Shown here piece after piece: positions 1 to 8,782 of a stretch of 49,804 bases of DNA. Made by a program: the position numbers and the translations under genes. A model generated the notes under the pieces. It was not told the origin of the DNA and did no database searches. It worked only from the letters and a program-made list of their open reading frames with translations. Numbering within the stretch: position 1 is the stretch's first letter; each line of letters begins with the position of its first letter. The stretch is from the NCBI GenBank assembly GCA_025056115.1, contig JANWVM010000016.1, positions 1 to 49,804 of the forward strand. Direction: 5' to 3'. The stretch comes from Gloeomargarita sp. SKYG116. Lineage in GTDB: Bacteria; Cyanobacteriota; Cyanobacteriia; Gloeomargaritales; Gloeomargaritaceae.

Positions 1-511
1 CATTCAGTTCATCTGCTACTTGTTGATTGGTCAACCCCTGGGCAACCAGCCGCAACACTCGCCGCTCCGTGGGCGTGAGGTAAACCTCTGGCGATGCTCG
101 CGTTAAGGCTTCCCCCTGCGCCATCCACCCCAACCGCGCTAGCGATGCCCGAATCTGAGCTAACAACTCCTCGGGTTCAAAAGGTTTGACGAGATACACA
201 TCCCCCCCTGCATTCAGACCCACAATCCGGTCGCTGACATCTCCCTTGGCCGAAAGAAAGATCAGGGGAATTGACCGCAGACGAGGATGCTGCCGCAGCC
301 GCTGGACAAACTCATACCCGTCCATCACCGGCATCATTACGTCACAGACGATTAAATTGGGATGAACTTGGTTGAGCAACTCCCATGCCTCTTGACCATT
401 GGCCGCTGTCAGCACGGTATATCCCCCCTCCATCTCCAAGTATTCCTTGGTCAAGAAACGGAGCTGTTCATCATCATCAATGAGGACAATAATCGGTGAT
501 TCAGAAGACAC
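1..511 (-). CDS. NarL/LuxR-type response regulator (partial)
   Basis: Reading the minus strand from a GTG at 509-511 gives an uninterrupted frame to the window edge (170 codons), so the C-terminus is missing. The N-terminal receiver domain has the acidic pair (IDDDE), the phospho-acceptor Asp in the CDVMMP motif, and the Lys in VKPFEPEE. After a short linker comes a LuxR-type helix-turn-helix beginning LTPTERRVLRLVAQGLTNQQVA. This is a DNA-binding two-component regulator. The layout resembles the cyanobacterial/plastid Ycf29 (Rre1) group, but that assignment is a family impression only. No partner kinase is next to it. GTG is the first plausible start; upstream of it is a 395-bp gap. Confidence 0.85.
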   Translation of the reverse strand, partial: MSSESPIIVLIDDDEQLRFLTKEYLEMEGGYTVLTAANGQEAWELLNQVHPNLIVCDVMMPVMDGYEFVQRLRQHPRLRSIPLIFLSAKGDVSDRIVGLNAGGDVYLVKPFEPEELLAQIRASLARLGWMAQGEALTRASPEVYLTPTERRVLRLVAQGLTNQQVADELN

Positions 512-786
512 GAATCATCCCCCCTTGGAATAGACGGGATAGCCCCAATGGAATTCATCGTTTCCTCCAGTATAGTGATTGCCATCCTCCTGCGTTGCAA
601 GAATCTGGGAAACGGGTAACTATATGCTGTAATTTGTAAATATAGTTAGTTTATTTTGTAATGACAAAATGAGCAGCTCCGGTTTGGCGTTATTGCCTGA
701 AGAAGGGTTAAGCTCCAGCCTGTAGCTCAAAGTCTTATTGGTTTGGGTGAATTGGGGAAATTAGGCCACTTTCGCTGATCGGAGAC
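512..786. other. intergenic stretch, no gene recognised
   Basis: This AT-richer stretch lies between the NarL-type regulator and a MITE. No tRNA, coherent open frame or clear terminator was found. It probably holds the promoter of the regulator at 1-511, but no confident -35/-10 pair can be assigned. Confidence 0.4.
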
Positions 787-890
787 TATAGCTAAGCCAT
801 CTGTTCTTGTCATGTTTTGGAGTCGCAAGTCACAGCCCCGCCCTTGGTTTTTCTCTCATCTCTCTGACAAACTGCAGCGGCTTAGCTGTA
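787..890 (+). repeat. MITE family 2, copy a
   Basis: A 104-bp element runs from TATAGCTAAGCCATC to an inverted copy ending GCTTAGCTGTA. Its ends match those of the IS630-type element at 32832-33776, including the internal TTGTCATG and CTCTGACAAACTG blocks. TA at both ends fits the IS630/Tc1 TA target. It carries no coding capacity and ends 17 bp beyond the 3' end of rimO. Confidence 0.8.
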
Positions 891-906
891 AGAGAGATGC
901 ATTAAT

Positions 907-2226
907 TCACGAAATCGTTACGACTTCACCATAAAGGTCATAGACATCTGCCTGGGTAATTTTCACGGGGACGATAGCGCCGAGGGGAGCTGGACCAGTG
1001 ACATAAACCTGACCGTCCACTTCCGGGGAAAAACGGGCAGACCGACCAATTTTCACGCCAGTTTGGGGATTTTCCTGTTCAATCAGTACATCCACCACCC
1101 GACCTACATATTGTTGGTGTTTGGCAAGGGAGATGGGTTGTTGTCGTTGCATCAAAGCCCGCTGGCGTCGCCGTTTCGTGGCTTCGGATACTTGATTGGG
1201 CAAACGGGCTGCCGGTGTCCCTTCCTCAGGGGAAAAGGTGAACACGCCCACATGGTCGAACTGGTGGCGCTCTACAAACTGGCACAGGTGGGCAAAATGC
1301 TGGGAGGTCTCTCCAGGAAAACCCACGATAAAGGTAGTGCGAATGACGGCGTCGGGCAAGATGTCGCGAATGGAGGCCAACAGCCGGTCGGTAACGTCCT
1401 GCTGCCAGGGGCGGTTCATGGCGCGGAGAATGTCGGGGTGGGAGTGCTGCAACGGCAAGTCAATGTAGGGCAAAACATTGGGGACATCCCGAAAGGCCCG
1501 TAACACTTCTGGGGTCAAGCCAGTGGGATAGCTGTAATGTACCCGTATCCAGGGAATCGGCACCTCACCGAGGGCGTAGAGCAGGTCGGCCAAGCGGGGT
1601 TTGCCGTACAAATCCAGGCCATAGTTGGTTGTGATCTGGGAAATGAGAATTAACTCCTGTACCCCCTGCTCAGCCAATTGATGAGCTTCGGCCAGGATGG
1701 ATTCGATGGAGCGGGAACGCTGGTCGCCGCGCAGGTGGGGAATGATACAAAAGCTACAACGGTAGTCGCACCCTTCGGCAATGCGCAAGTAGGCCACCGG
1801 CGCACAGGTCGTTCGATAACGGGGAACAGTTTCGTTCGCCAGATAAGTGGGCTTATCGCTCACCCGCAGCACTCGTTCCCCTTGTTCCACCTGCTCAATC
1901 ACTTGCACAATGTGCTGATAGTCCCCTGTGCCTACGACGGCTACCGCCTCGGGAATCGCCTCTAGAAGTTCGGCTCGAAAGTGCTGCGCCAGACAACCCG
2001 TGATGATCACTTTTTTGTCAGCTTCCGCAAATTCCACCAGGGTACGCACCGATTCTTGGCGAGCTGCCTCAATAAAACTACAAGTATTCACGACAACATA
2101 ATCGGCTTCTTGGGGGTCGCTATCCACTCGATACCCCGCTGTAGCCAACAACCCCAACATGTGCTCGGTGTCAATGCGGTTTTTTTCACACCCTAGATGG
2201 GCAAACGCAATGCGTGGACGCACCAA
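907..2226 (-). CDS. rimO: ribosomal protein S12 methylthiotransferase RimO
   Basis: This radical-SAM enzyme adds a methylthio group to an aspartate of ribosomal protein S12, using two [4Fe-4S] clusters. The 439-residue length is normal. The N-terminal UPF0004 domain has its three cluster cysteines at about 13 (HLGCEKN), 49 (NTCSF) and 78 (GCLAQ). The radical-SAM motif CDYRCSFC gives Cys153, 157 and 160. A C-terminal TRAM-like segment follows ([10 protein letters not shown]). The start is uncertain: TTG at 2224-2226 or the adjacent GTG at 2221-2223, since no ATG is available. It lies 43 bp downstream of the small Asr1405-family gene on the same strand, probably co-transcribed. MiaB is the alternative, but the HLGCEKN start favours RimO. 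Confidence 0.95.
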   Translation of the reverse strand: MVRPRIAFAHLGCEKNRIDTEHMLGLLATAGYRVDSDPQEADYVVVNTCSFIEAARQESVRTLVEFAEADKKVIITGCLAQHFRAELLEAIPEAVAVVGTGDYQHIVQVIEQVEQGERVLRVSDKPTYLANETVPRYRTTCAPVAYLRIAEGCDYRCSFCIIPHLRGDQRSRSIESILAEAHQLAEQGVQELILISQITTNYGLDLYGKPRLADLLYALGEVPIPWIRVHYSYPTGLTPEVLRAFRDVPNVLPYIDLPLQHSHPDILRAMNRPWQQDVTDRLLASIRDILPDAVIRTTFIVGFPGETSQHFAHLCQFVERHQFDHVGVFTFSPEEGTPAARLPNQVSEATKRRRQRALMQRQQPISLAKHQQYVGRVVDVLIEQENPQTGVKIGRSARFSPEVDGQVYVTGPAPLGAIVPVKITQADVYDLYGEVVTIS

Positions 2227-2269
2227 TCTCGCCGATTCCCACTGTTTTTGCTGCGTTCCCCAGTATAGC

Positions 2270-2512
2270 TCAGGTGTCCAACTGCCAACAGCGCTCTAAC
2301 CAGGCTACCTGCTCCCCTCGTGAGGCCGTCATTTGACGCACCACACTCCAAACCAGTAGCGCCGCCAGGGGAGTTGTCACCTCCATCTCTAATGGCCCGT
2401 AAGCGATACAACGACAAGGAATTTCCAATTCTCGTAACCGATGATAAATCGCCCACCGCTGCCCACCTAGTAAGCTCTGCGTCTGCACCGGCGTTTCCAT
2501 GCAACCAGCCAT
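2270..2512 (-). CDS. Asr1405/Asl0597-family small protein
   Basis: An 80-residue protein with the pattern [20 protein letters not shown], a Thr-Pro-Leu-Ala-Ala stretch and a C-terminal WLERCW. It resembles a short conserved cyanobacterial family of unknown function named after Anabaena asr1405/asl0597. It is soluble, with no signal peptide or membrane segment. The ATG at 2510-2512 has a good ribosome site (GGAGGG) a few bases upstream; an internal Met at residue 5 is the alternative. It precedes rimO on the same strand. The function is unknown and the association with rimO is only positional. Confidence 0.8.
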   Translation of the reverse strand: MAGCMETPVQTQSLLGGQRWAIYHRLRELEIPCRCIAYGPLEMEVTTPLAALLVWSVVRQMTASRGEQVAWLERCWQLDT

Positions 2513-2645
2513 GACCCTCCGTATCTACCACCGAACCATTATAGTCAAAAACTCAATTTTTGAAAATAATTGGCAATAAGCCAGGATTGAGCCTGTACCA
2601 CGGTCTGGTCTAGCATGGGGAAGGCAACCATCGAGGCAGGCAGAG

Positions 2646-3227
2646 ATGGCACGAGTGGCAATTGTTTATTTTTCGGGGATGGGGCATACCCACCTCATGG
2701 CAGAGGCTGTCGCAGCAGGAGTCAAACAGGTGCCGGGGACGACGGTGGAACTTTTACGCATCACGGGAGAGCAGATTCAGCAAGGTCGCTGGCGGGAGGA
2801 TAGCTATCTAGAACGACTACACCAGGCCGATGCCATCGTATTCGGTTCGCCAACCTACATGGGGGGTGTGGCAGCCCAATTCAAGGCGTTTCTGGATGCC
2901 ACAAGCAGCATTTGGTTTCAACAGCGGTGGAAGGATAAGCTGGCCGGGGGGTTCACCCATTCCAGTTCGCCGAGTGGGGATAAGCAGGGCACACTCCTGT
3001 ATCTGGCAATCCATGCGGCCCAACACGGCATGATTTGGGTAGGCGCGGCAGAATTACCGGATGAATCAGGGGTGAATCGGTTAGGGTCGTTTTTAGGGGT
3101 GATGGGCCAAAGTCCGATGCCGGCAGATGGTCAGCCGAAACTGGACCCAGGCGACCGGGAAACGGCCGTGCGCTACGGTCAACGGATTGCTCAAATGGCC
3201 CAGCGCTGGGTTAAGTGTCTGGATTGA
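2646..3227 (+). CDS. flavodoxin-like NAD(P)H:quinone reductase
   Basis: A 193-residue single-domain flavoprotein of the WrbA/flavodoxin-like group. The FMN phosphate loop is near the N-terminus (YFSGMGHTHLMAEAV). The second FMN contact region is at about 66-72 (FGSPTYMGG), and a Gly/Ser-rich loop follows (FTHSSSPSGDKQGT). Members use NAD(P)H to reduce quinones or other acceptors by two electrons, protecting against redox cycling; they act in the cytosol. It is a solo gene on the plus strand. Its last 17 bp overlap the convergent SPFH gene. The substrate cannot be inferred from the sequence. Confidence 0.85.
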   Translation: MARVAIVYFSGMGHTHLMAEAVAAGVKQVPGTTVELLRITGEQIQQGRWREDSYLERLHQADAIVFGSPTYMGGVAAQFKAFLDATSSIWFQQRWKDKLAGGFTHSSSPSGDKQGTLLYLAIHAAQHGMIWVGAAELPDESGVNRLGSFLGVMGQSPMPADGQPKLDPGDRETAVRYGQRIAQMAQRWVKCLD

Positions 3228-4197
3228 GGGTTCTAGAACCCGGGTTGTTCAGCCGTCCGAGAGCGCACAGAGCATGACCTAGTTCCATCGGGAACAACAC
3301 GACAGTGTTGGAGGGACTGCTACCTAGCGCGTCAATCGTTTGCAGGGTGCGCAATTCCAGAGCAATAGGGTTTTCGGCCATCAGTTTGGCGGCTTCGGCC
3401 AAGTTCATGGCGGCGGCGCGGTCTCCCTCTGCTTTGGTGATGGCGGCCCGTTTTTCCCGCTCGGCAGCCGCTTGGCGTGACATGACTTTTTTCAGGTCTT
3501 CTGGCAGGTCGAAATCTTGCAGTTGAATGGCTTCGACGACCAATCCCCACTGCCGCACCTTTTCCCCCACGATGGCAGCAATTTGTTCCTGAATTTTTTC
3601 CCGTTCTGAAAGCAGTTCATCCAAGGAGGAGGCTCCCACCACATCCCGTAGCGCCGACTGGGCGTACTGTGAAGTAGCAAAGCGATAGTCCTGCACACGA
3701 GTCACCGCCCAAGCAGGGTTTTTCACGCTGATAAACAGAGCGCCGTCAACCACCACCGGCACGTTGTCGCGGGTGATGGCCCGCTGGCGAGGGATATTCA
3801 GCACCTGTACCCGCGTGTCCACAAACCGCACTGTCTCCAGAACCGGCAAAACGTAAAACACACCTGGCCCCCGTATCTCGGAGAACCGCCCCAGGGTCAA
3901 AATCACACCTTTCTCCCAATCGGCAGCCACCCGCACCCCGCCTACGACTTTGCCCCAGACAGCCATGCCCACCAAGGCGGCCACCAGCCAGGGCGTCCGT
4001 TCTTGCAGCTTTTTCTCGACATCCAGCGATGGCTGGCCAAAGGCTATGAGCAGCAGGGGGAGGGCAACCACCCAAAACAAAGCTTGTCGAATGGGACCGC
4101 CCAGGGAGACATGTTCCACATTTGGACGGGCATAGAGCCGTGAGCCTTCTCGCTCTTGGGTAATTTCGGCACCGTTTGCCATCTGATTTCCCCCCAC
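3211..4197 (-). CDS. SPFH/band 7 membrane protein
   Basis: A 328-residue protein with two hydrophobic N-terminal stretches (about residues 36-52 and 70-88). An SPFH (stomatin/prohibitin) domain follows (about 88-265: DWEKGVILTLGRF, GPGVFYVLPVLETV, DTRVQVLNI). A charged Ala/Glu/Lys-rich helix comes next (MSRQAAAEREKRAAITKAEGD). The family forms oligomeric membrane scaffolds associated with protein quality control or microdomains. No NfeD partner is adjacent, so the role stays open. It lies 44 bp downstream of the two PatA-like regulators on the same strand and could be read through from them. Its 3' end overlaps the flavodoxin-like gene by 17 bp. Confidence 0.85.
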   Translation of the reverse strand: MGGNQMANGAEITQEREGSRLYARPNVEHVSLGGPIRQALFWVVALPLLLIAFGQPSLDVEKKLQERTPWLVAALVGMAVWGKVVGGVRVAADWEKGVILTLGRFSEIRGPGVFYVLPVLETVRFVDTRVQVLNIPRQRAITRDNVPVVVDGALFISVKNPAWAVTRVQDYRFATSQYAQSALRDVVGASSLDELLSEREKIQEQIAAIVGEKVRQWGLVVEAIQLQDFDLPEDLKKVMSRQAAAEREKRAAITKAEGDRAAAMNLAEAAKLMAENPIALELRTLQTIDALGSSPSNTVVLFPMELGHALCALGRLNNPGSRTLNPDT

Positions 4198-4241
4198 CGA
4201 CCGCTGCCTTCAAAGTAACAAACGGCCTAGGGGTTTGTCAT

Positions 4242-5498
4242 CTAGCCAGTGTAGCGGGAGCCACGCCACCGCAACTGGTTCTCCTTGGTCTCTTTCTTGG
4301 GGCTTGCTTCTGAAGCGGGCAGGGGCTGGAGGACAGGAGGCGGCGCAATGAGAGGCGGTTTTGTTACTAGTGGATGCCGTAAGGGGGCGTAACGGCGGAC
4401 TAAAGCCAGTAACTGCTCAGCCGTAAACGGTTTAGGCAAAACTTCCGTCACTGCCGCTAACTGCACCCCCTGGTCCACAGTGTCATCGAGGGACGTCATG
4501 AGAATGATGGGGGTATGCTGGCAAACTGGTGTCTGTCGCAAGAAGTTGCAGAGTTCGTAGCTGTTGACAGTCGGCATTGCGCCGTCTATCAGGATGACAT
4601 CCGGTTTGGTTTCTAGCAGTGTAGTGATCTGTAACATGGGTTCAGCGATGGGCAGCACCCGATAGCCCGCTTGTGTCAGGGTACTTTCTAAATACTTGAG
4701 CATTACAGGACTGGCATCCAAGCAGGCAATGACCGGTTGACGGGTCGGAGTTTCCACATCGGTGAGAGGAGAGACAGGACTACTCTGGCCCACGACTGGA
4801 CTGGGCATGTCAGGTAACATTTGCAACTCCACCCAACCTTGTTGGACCCACTGGGCAATCGGCTGTACAGTCGCCTTAAGCGATTTGCGGGTCAAATTCA
4901 TAATGTCCCACAGTGTGTACTGGCCGCTGAGCAACATCAGCCACTCTTGACTAGGGATTTTGTCGGTTCGCCGTACCACGGGTGTCGCATCCGGCGATAA
5001 GTTCTGCATCGTGTTTTGTAGTTGCCCCATCCCGGCGCTGCGCCATTGGTCGTAAAGTTGGCTGGCTTCGTACACCACTTGTTCTACTTGCAGCAAGGCA
5101 ATTTGGCGGTCGAGACTCTGCCCCATCTGTAACTGAACGGTCAGGGCATTAGCAGCTAGAACTGCAAATAGCACCTCTATCACACTGGACAGAATCACGG
5201 CTTTGGCTTGGGTAGGCGTCAAGCGCCCTTGGGTCGTCCCCTGCACCAGCGCCCAATACTCCCACGGTTGAGTGGCTTCCAGCGATGACCAATCTGGCTG
5301 AAATTGCGGGCAATGGGTTTCCACAGCGCGATACCACCGGCGAACGCGATGGAGACCGCCCGTGGCGTACAGCAATCGCCCCATGAAGAAATACAACCAC
5401 CATTGTTGTCTGTGTGATTCAATAACCAGCGTTCCCGTAACTTGTTGCTGGTGCAGCGTTGCCAGTTCCCGCCGTATGTCGTGTGTGATATTACTCAT
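4242..5498 (-). CDS. PatA-like response regulator (DUF4388 + receiver), degenerate acidic pocket
   Basis: 418 residues. Residues 1 to about 230 form a PatA/DUF4388-like input region (RRELATLHQQQVTGTLVIE, MGRLLYATGG). A receiver domain covers about 255-375 with candidate phospho-acceptor Asp305 (ILIDGAMP) and Lys in LPKPFTAEQ. A short proline-rich tail follows. The acidic pair that is normally Asp-Asp reads Asp261-Ala262, so one Mg2+-pocket residue is lost. It is closely related throughout to the next gene (5589-7382), evidently by tandem duplication. It is the third gene of a kinase-regulator-regulator run on the minus strand, with a 90-bp gap upstream. PatA proteins act in heterocyst patterning, and relatives such as PixG act in phototaxis; the role here is unknown. 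Confidence 0.85.
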   Translation of the reverse strand: MSNITHDIRRELATLHQQQVTGTLVIESHRQQWWLYFFMGRLLYATGGLHRVRRWYRAVETHCPQFQPDWSSLEATQPWEYWALVQGTTQGRLTPTQAKAVILSSVIEVLFAVLAANALTVQLQMGQSLDRQIALLQVEQVVYEASQLYDQWRSAGMGQLQNTMQNLSPDATPVVRRTDKIPSQEWLMLLSGQYTLWDIMNLTRKSLKATVQPIAQWVQQGWVELQMLPDMPSPVVGQSSPVSPLTDVETPTRQPVIACLDASPVMLKYLESTLTQAGYRVLPIAEPMLQITTLLETKPDVILIDGAMPTVNSYELCNFLRQTPVCQHTPIILMTSLDDTVDQGVQLAAVTEVLPKPFTAEQLLALVRRYAPLRHPLVTKPPLIAPPPVLQPLPASEASPKKETKENQLRWRGSRYTG

Positions 5499-5588
5499 TT
5501 GATTGAAACTCCTGCCCGGCCTAGGGAAATGATAGTCTCATCCGTTATCGGCGATTGTTCGCATGTAACAATTTGTATCCGTGCTGCC

Positions 5589-7382
5589 CTAATTATCAGT
5601 CAGTTGCGGTAAGACGGCGCCGGTTAAATTCGCTCCCTCCAAGTTGGCTTGGGTCATCTGGGTTTGCCAGAGGTTAGCGCCGGTGAGGTTGGCGTGCTCC
5701 AGACTGGCCTGATTCAAAACAGCGCCGTGGAGATTGGTGGCGTACAAGGTTGCTTCCCGCAAGTCGGCGCTGGTAAAGTTGGCCCCGGCAGCTAAAGCTT
5801 CGCTCAAATCAGCCTTCCGCAAGCGACTTTGGTAAAAATTGGCGGCACTGAGATTACTTCCCACCAGTTGACTACCGCTCAGATTGGCCTGGCTGAGATT
5901 GGCGCCAATCAAGTTTGCACCGCTGAGACTCGCCTCCCGCAGGTTGGTCTTCACCAGTTCTGCGCCTATCAGATTCGCGCCGGCAAGTTTGGCCCCGATA
6001 AGTAAACAACCGCTCAGGTCCGCCAGCATCAAGTCAGCTCGCGATAGGTTAATCCCCTCCAAATTAGCGCCCTGAAGATTGCAACCAATTAAATTAATGC
6101 CGCTGAAATCCCGTTCACCAGCAGCATAGCGTTGCAGGAGCTGACGAGCGCGCACGACAGGGTCGCCGAGTTGGTCCTCCACTGATTCGGTTTGGGTAGC
6201 ACTTAGCTCAGCGAGGGTAGGTTCTGGGAGGGTATCTAGCGGCGGCGTGAACAAGGGAACACCCTGGCACAAGGGCGCGTAGCGACTCACTAATTTGAAA
6301 AGTTCTTCTGGATTCACCGGTTTTTTTAGCATTGCGGTAACCCCGGCCAGCCGCGCCCGTGTGCGGTTGACAATACTTTCGTGAGCTGTAATTAGGATGA
6401 TGGGCGTATCTCGAAAAAACGATGTTTTTCGCAACAAACTGCACAACTCGTAGCCATTGACGTTGGGCATGACCCAGTCCATCAGGATAACGTCTGGCTT
6501 TGCTTCCAGCAGGGCGGCCATTTGTGCCAGCGGTTCGGTAATGGTCATGATTCGGTAACCCGCACGGCCTAGGGTATTTTCCAAGATTTTCGCCATGACT
6601 GGGCTGTCGTCGAGACAGGCAACCAGGGGTTGATGGGCGTTGCTGGCTGAACTCGCGGTGGTGGGGGAAGCTTCCCGTTGCGACACTGGTGCAGGGAGGT
6701 CAGGCACAATTTGCAACTCCACCCATCCCTGTTGCACCCATTGAAAAATCGGTCCAACCGTAGCTTGCAGGGATTTGCGCGTCAGGCTCATGACATCCCA
6801 CAAGGTGTGCTGGCCGTTGAGGAGATGAACCCAGCTTTGGTCTGGGATTTTGTCTGGCTGGCGGATCACGGGTGCCACATCAGGAGACAAGACTTTTGCT
6901 ACGTGCTGTAATTGACCAAAGCCCGCTGCTTGCCACTGTTGCTGCAATTGCGCTACCTCGTCTAGCACTCGCTCTACCTGCAAAAGGGCAATTTGGGTGC
7001 TAAGGCTCTGACCTGTTTGTAACTGGAACGTCGCATTTTCCTGGGACAGGATGGCAAAAACCACTTCTAAAACACTACTAAGAATGACAGCCTTGGCTTG
7101 GGGAGGGGTTAGCCGGCCATTGGCTGTACCTTGCACCAGAGCTGCATACTCCCAAGGGGTGGGCGTGGTTCCCAGGGTGCGCCAATCCGGTTGAAATTGG
7201 GGGCAGTGGGCCTTGGTCGTGCGATACCAACGTCTGACCCGGTGAGCGCCCCCCGTCGCGTACAGCAACCGGCCCATGAACAGGTACAACCACCATTGTT
7301 GACCCGCCGCCTGTACTGTCAGTGTGCCTGTAACTTGCCGTTGCTGTAGGGTTGATAACTCCCGCCGTATATCCTGATTCAC
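5589..7382 (-). CDS. PatA-like response regulator with C-terminal pentapeptide repeats
   Basis: 597 residues in three parts. A DUF4388/PatA-type N-terminal region covers about 1-230. A receiver covers about 252-372 with an intact acidic pair (LDDSP), phospho-acceptor Asp302 (ILMDWVMP) and Lys (LKKPVNPEE). A long run of pentapeptide repeats covers about 425-592, of A(D/N)LXX type (NLQGANLEGINLSRADL and onward). Pentapeptide repeats fold into a right-handed beta-helix, usually a protein-interaction surface. The output is therefore probably protein binding rather than DNA binding. It lies 47 bp downstream of the histidine kinase at 7430-8395 and upstream of its paralogue; all three are likely one operon. 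Confidence 0.88.
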   Translation of the reverse strand: MNQDIRRELSTLQQRQVTGTLTVQAAGQQWWLYLFMGRLLYATGGAHRVRRWYRTTKAHCPQFQPDWRTLGTTPTPWEYAALVQGTANGRLTPPQAKAVILSSVLEVVFAILSQENATFQLQTGQSLSTQIALLQVERVLDEVAQLQQQWQAAGFGQLQHVAKVLSPDVAPVIRQPDKIPDQSWVHLLNGQHTLWDVMSLTRKSLQATVGPIFQWVQQGWVELQIVPDLPAPVSQREASPTTASSASNAHQPLVACLDDSPVMAKILENTLGRAGYRIMTITEPLAQMAALLEAKPDVILMDWVMPNVNGYELCSLLRKTSFFRDTPIILITAHESIVNRTRARLAGVTAMLKKPVNPEELFKLVSRYAPLCQGVPLFTPPLDTLPEPTLAELSATQTESVEDQLGDPVVRARQLLQRYAAGERDFSGINLIGCNLQGANLEGINLSRADLMLADLSGCLLIGAKLAGANLIGAELVKTNLREASLSGANLIGANLSQANLSGSQLVGSNLSAANFYQSRLRKADLSEALAAGANFTSADLREATLYATNLHGAVLNQASLEHANLTGANLWQTQMTQANLEGANLTGAVLPQLTDN

Positions 7383-7429
7383 GCTTGTTACCCTACCCTG
7401 AGGCCATCTTTATCAAGAGTAGCGGTTTT

Positions 7430-8395
7430 CTAGACCGGTTTGCTACTCCCTATACCATTGGTCGCATTGACCCGAGCCGCCCGCGGCAATTCCAGAATCA
7501 AACCCTGATTCAGCACCAACCGGCCATGCACCCGTTCCACCAGCATTTGCGTAATCGCCAATCCCATATTCGGTCGGGTCGGCCCTAGCGGATACCACAA
7601 GTCCCCGAGTTCCAGTTCCGGTACGCCAATTTGCAACCCTGTCCCCTGCGACCAAGCCCGCACCTGCACCCGCGTCTGGCCCGGCGTGTGGGTTAAGGCG
7701 TAATCCAAAACCCGTACTAGGATGGGCACAAGCAAGTCTGGGTCGCTCCACACCGGTGGTACCTCTTGAATACGCCATTCCACCCGTTCCACGCTATGCC
7801 GCCACTCCAGCTCCTGCATGACCTCGGGCACCAAATCAGCAATCTGTACGGGTCGAAAACGGCCCGGCGTCGCCTGCCAACGGGAAACCTGCAACACTGT
7901 CTCCACCAGCTCCGTTAAATGACCGACCTGCCCCTGCACAATCTCCAAAAAATGCCGGATTTGGTCGGCACTCAAGCGATGCTGGGACTGCAATAGCGTT
8001 TCGATAAATCCTTTAATGCTCGTCAACGGCGTGCGTAATTCGTGGCTGATGGTAGCAATGAACTCCTGCTGCGACTGCTCCAAATCGCGACTGTACTCTG
8101 GGATAAAACTCCACACCAACCACTCTTGATCATCCCTTGCCAGTCGCTGCACCGTCACCCGCATCACCAGCCAATTTTCCTGCTGGGCTAATCGCACCCG
8201 TCCTCCCGCCTCCTGCCAGCGCAAATAAGGGGTCAATTCCGGCCAAAACTCCGTGATACAATGACCCTGCAAGTGCTGGGGATCAAAGCAAAACCAGTCA
8301 GCCATGACCGAATTGCAATGTTCAATTCGCCCTTGGGCTGTCGTGAGTACCACCCCAATCGGTAAGCAGTTGGTTAAGTCGTAGGTCCAATGCAT
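7430..8395 (-). CDS. PAS-HisKA histidine kinase with degenerate ATPase domain
   Basis: 321 residues, with no membrane segment. A PAS-like region covers about 5-100 (LPIGVVLTTAQGRIEHCNSV). A HisKA helix carries phospho-acceptor His118 in the motif ISHELRTPLTSIKGF. The C-terminal HATPase-like region (about 180-305) is poorly conserved. The N-box position reads LVRVLDYALTHTPG, and the D-x-G-x-G motif is absent where VPELELGDLWYPLG stands. Only a weak second glycine box (NMGLAIT) remains. The fold may be kept while ATP binding is weak or lost. It heads the run that includes the two PatA-like regulators. It may work as phosphatase or acceptor, or ATP may be bound in a divergent way. Confidence 0.82.
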   Translation of the reverse strand: MHWTYDLTNCLPIGVVLTTAQGRIEHCNSVMADWFCFDPQHLQGHCITEFWPELTPYLRWQEAGGRVRLAQQENWLVMRVTVQRLARDDQEWLVWSFIPEYSRDLEQSQQEFIATISHELRTPLTSIKGFIETLLQSQHRLSADQIRHFLEIVQGQVGHLTELVETVLQVSRWQATPGRFRPVQIADLVPEVMQELEWRHSVERVEWRIQEVPPVWSDPDLLVPILVRVLDYALTHTPGQTRVQVRAWSQGTGLQIGVPELELGDLWYPLGPTRPNMGLAITQMLVERVHGRLVLNQGLILELPRAARVNATNGIGSSKPV

Positions 8396-8567
8396 GGGTG
8401 GGGCTAGGGGAGATCAAATCTAGCTTAGCCACTCCTAGAAAATACCTGGAAATTCTCACCAGAAAAACTTAATGGCTCCGAAGGAATAATTAAGAGTTTT
8501 GCTCTGAGTAGATATACCAGGTGGTTTGTTTATTTAGGCCGGTAGCGAAGGATGCCCCCGCCACTGA

Positions 8568-8669
8568 TATAACCAAGCTGCTTTAGTTTGTCAGAGAGCA
8601 GAGAGAAAACCCAAAATGGGGCCGTGCCCTGCGACCCAAGGGCTGAAAACCGTAGATAGCTCGGCTATA
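8568..8669 (-). repeat. MITE family 2, copy b
   Basis: A 102-bp element in the reverse orientation relative to the copy at 787. It has an AGTTTGTCAGAGAG block near the left end and GCTCGGCTATA at the right end, with a GGGC/GCCC mini-hairpin in the middle. It lies in the 387-bp gap between the kinase gene and the permease; 8396-8567 contains nothing I recognise except the likely promoter of the kinase operon. Confidence 0.75.
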
Positions 8670-8763
8670 GAGGCGCCCCAAATTAGTAAAGGGACTTCCA
8701 GCTCTGTCACAAACAGGAAACCTTGCGACCCACAGCCTGACAAGCATACCTGGCTCAGCGATA
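8670..8763 (-). repeat. decayed second MITE family 2 copy
   Basis: This directly abuts the previous copy. Its right end (CTGACAAGCATACC then TGGCTCAGCGATA) is the reverse complement of the family-2 left end seen at 21299 (TATCGCTAAGCCATTTC and CTTGTCAT). A GGGTCGCA-type block is also recognisable. The left end has diverged. It ends 20 bp before the stop codon of the permease gene. Confidence 0.55.
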
Positions 8764-8782
8764 ATTGCCAGAAAAATGATTT

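Noticed and set aside
787..890. Possible tRNA or small RNA gene in the structured intergenic repeat
   Set aside because: No cloverleaf could be drawn, and the sequence recurs as a MITE with IS630-like ends.
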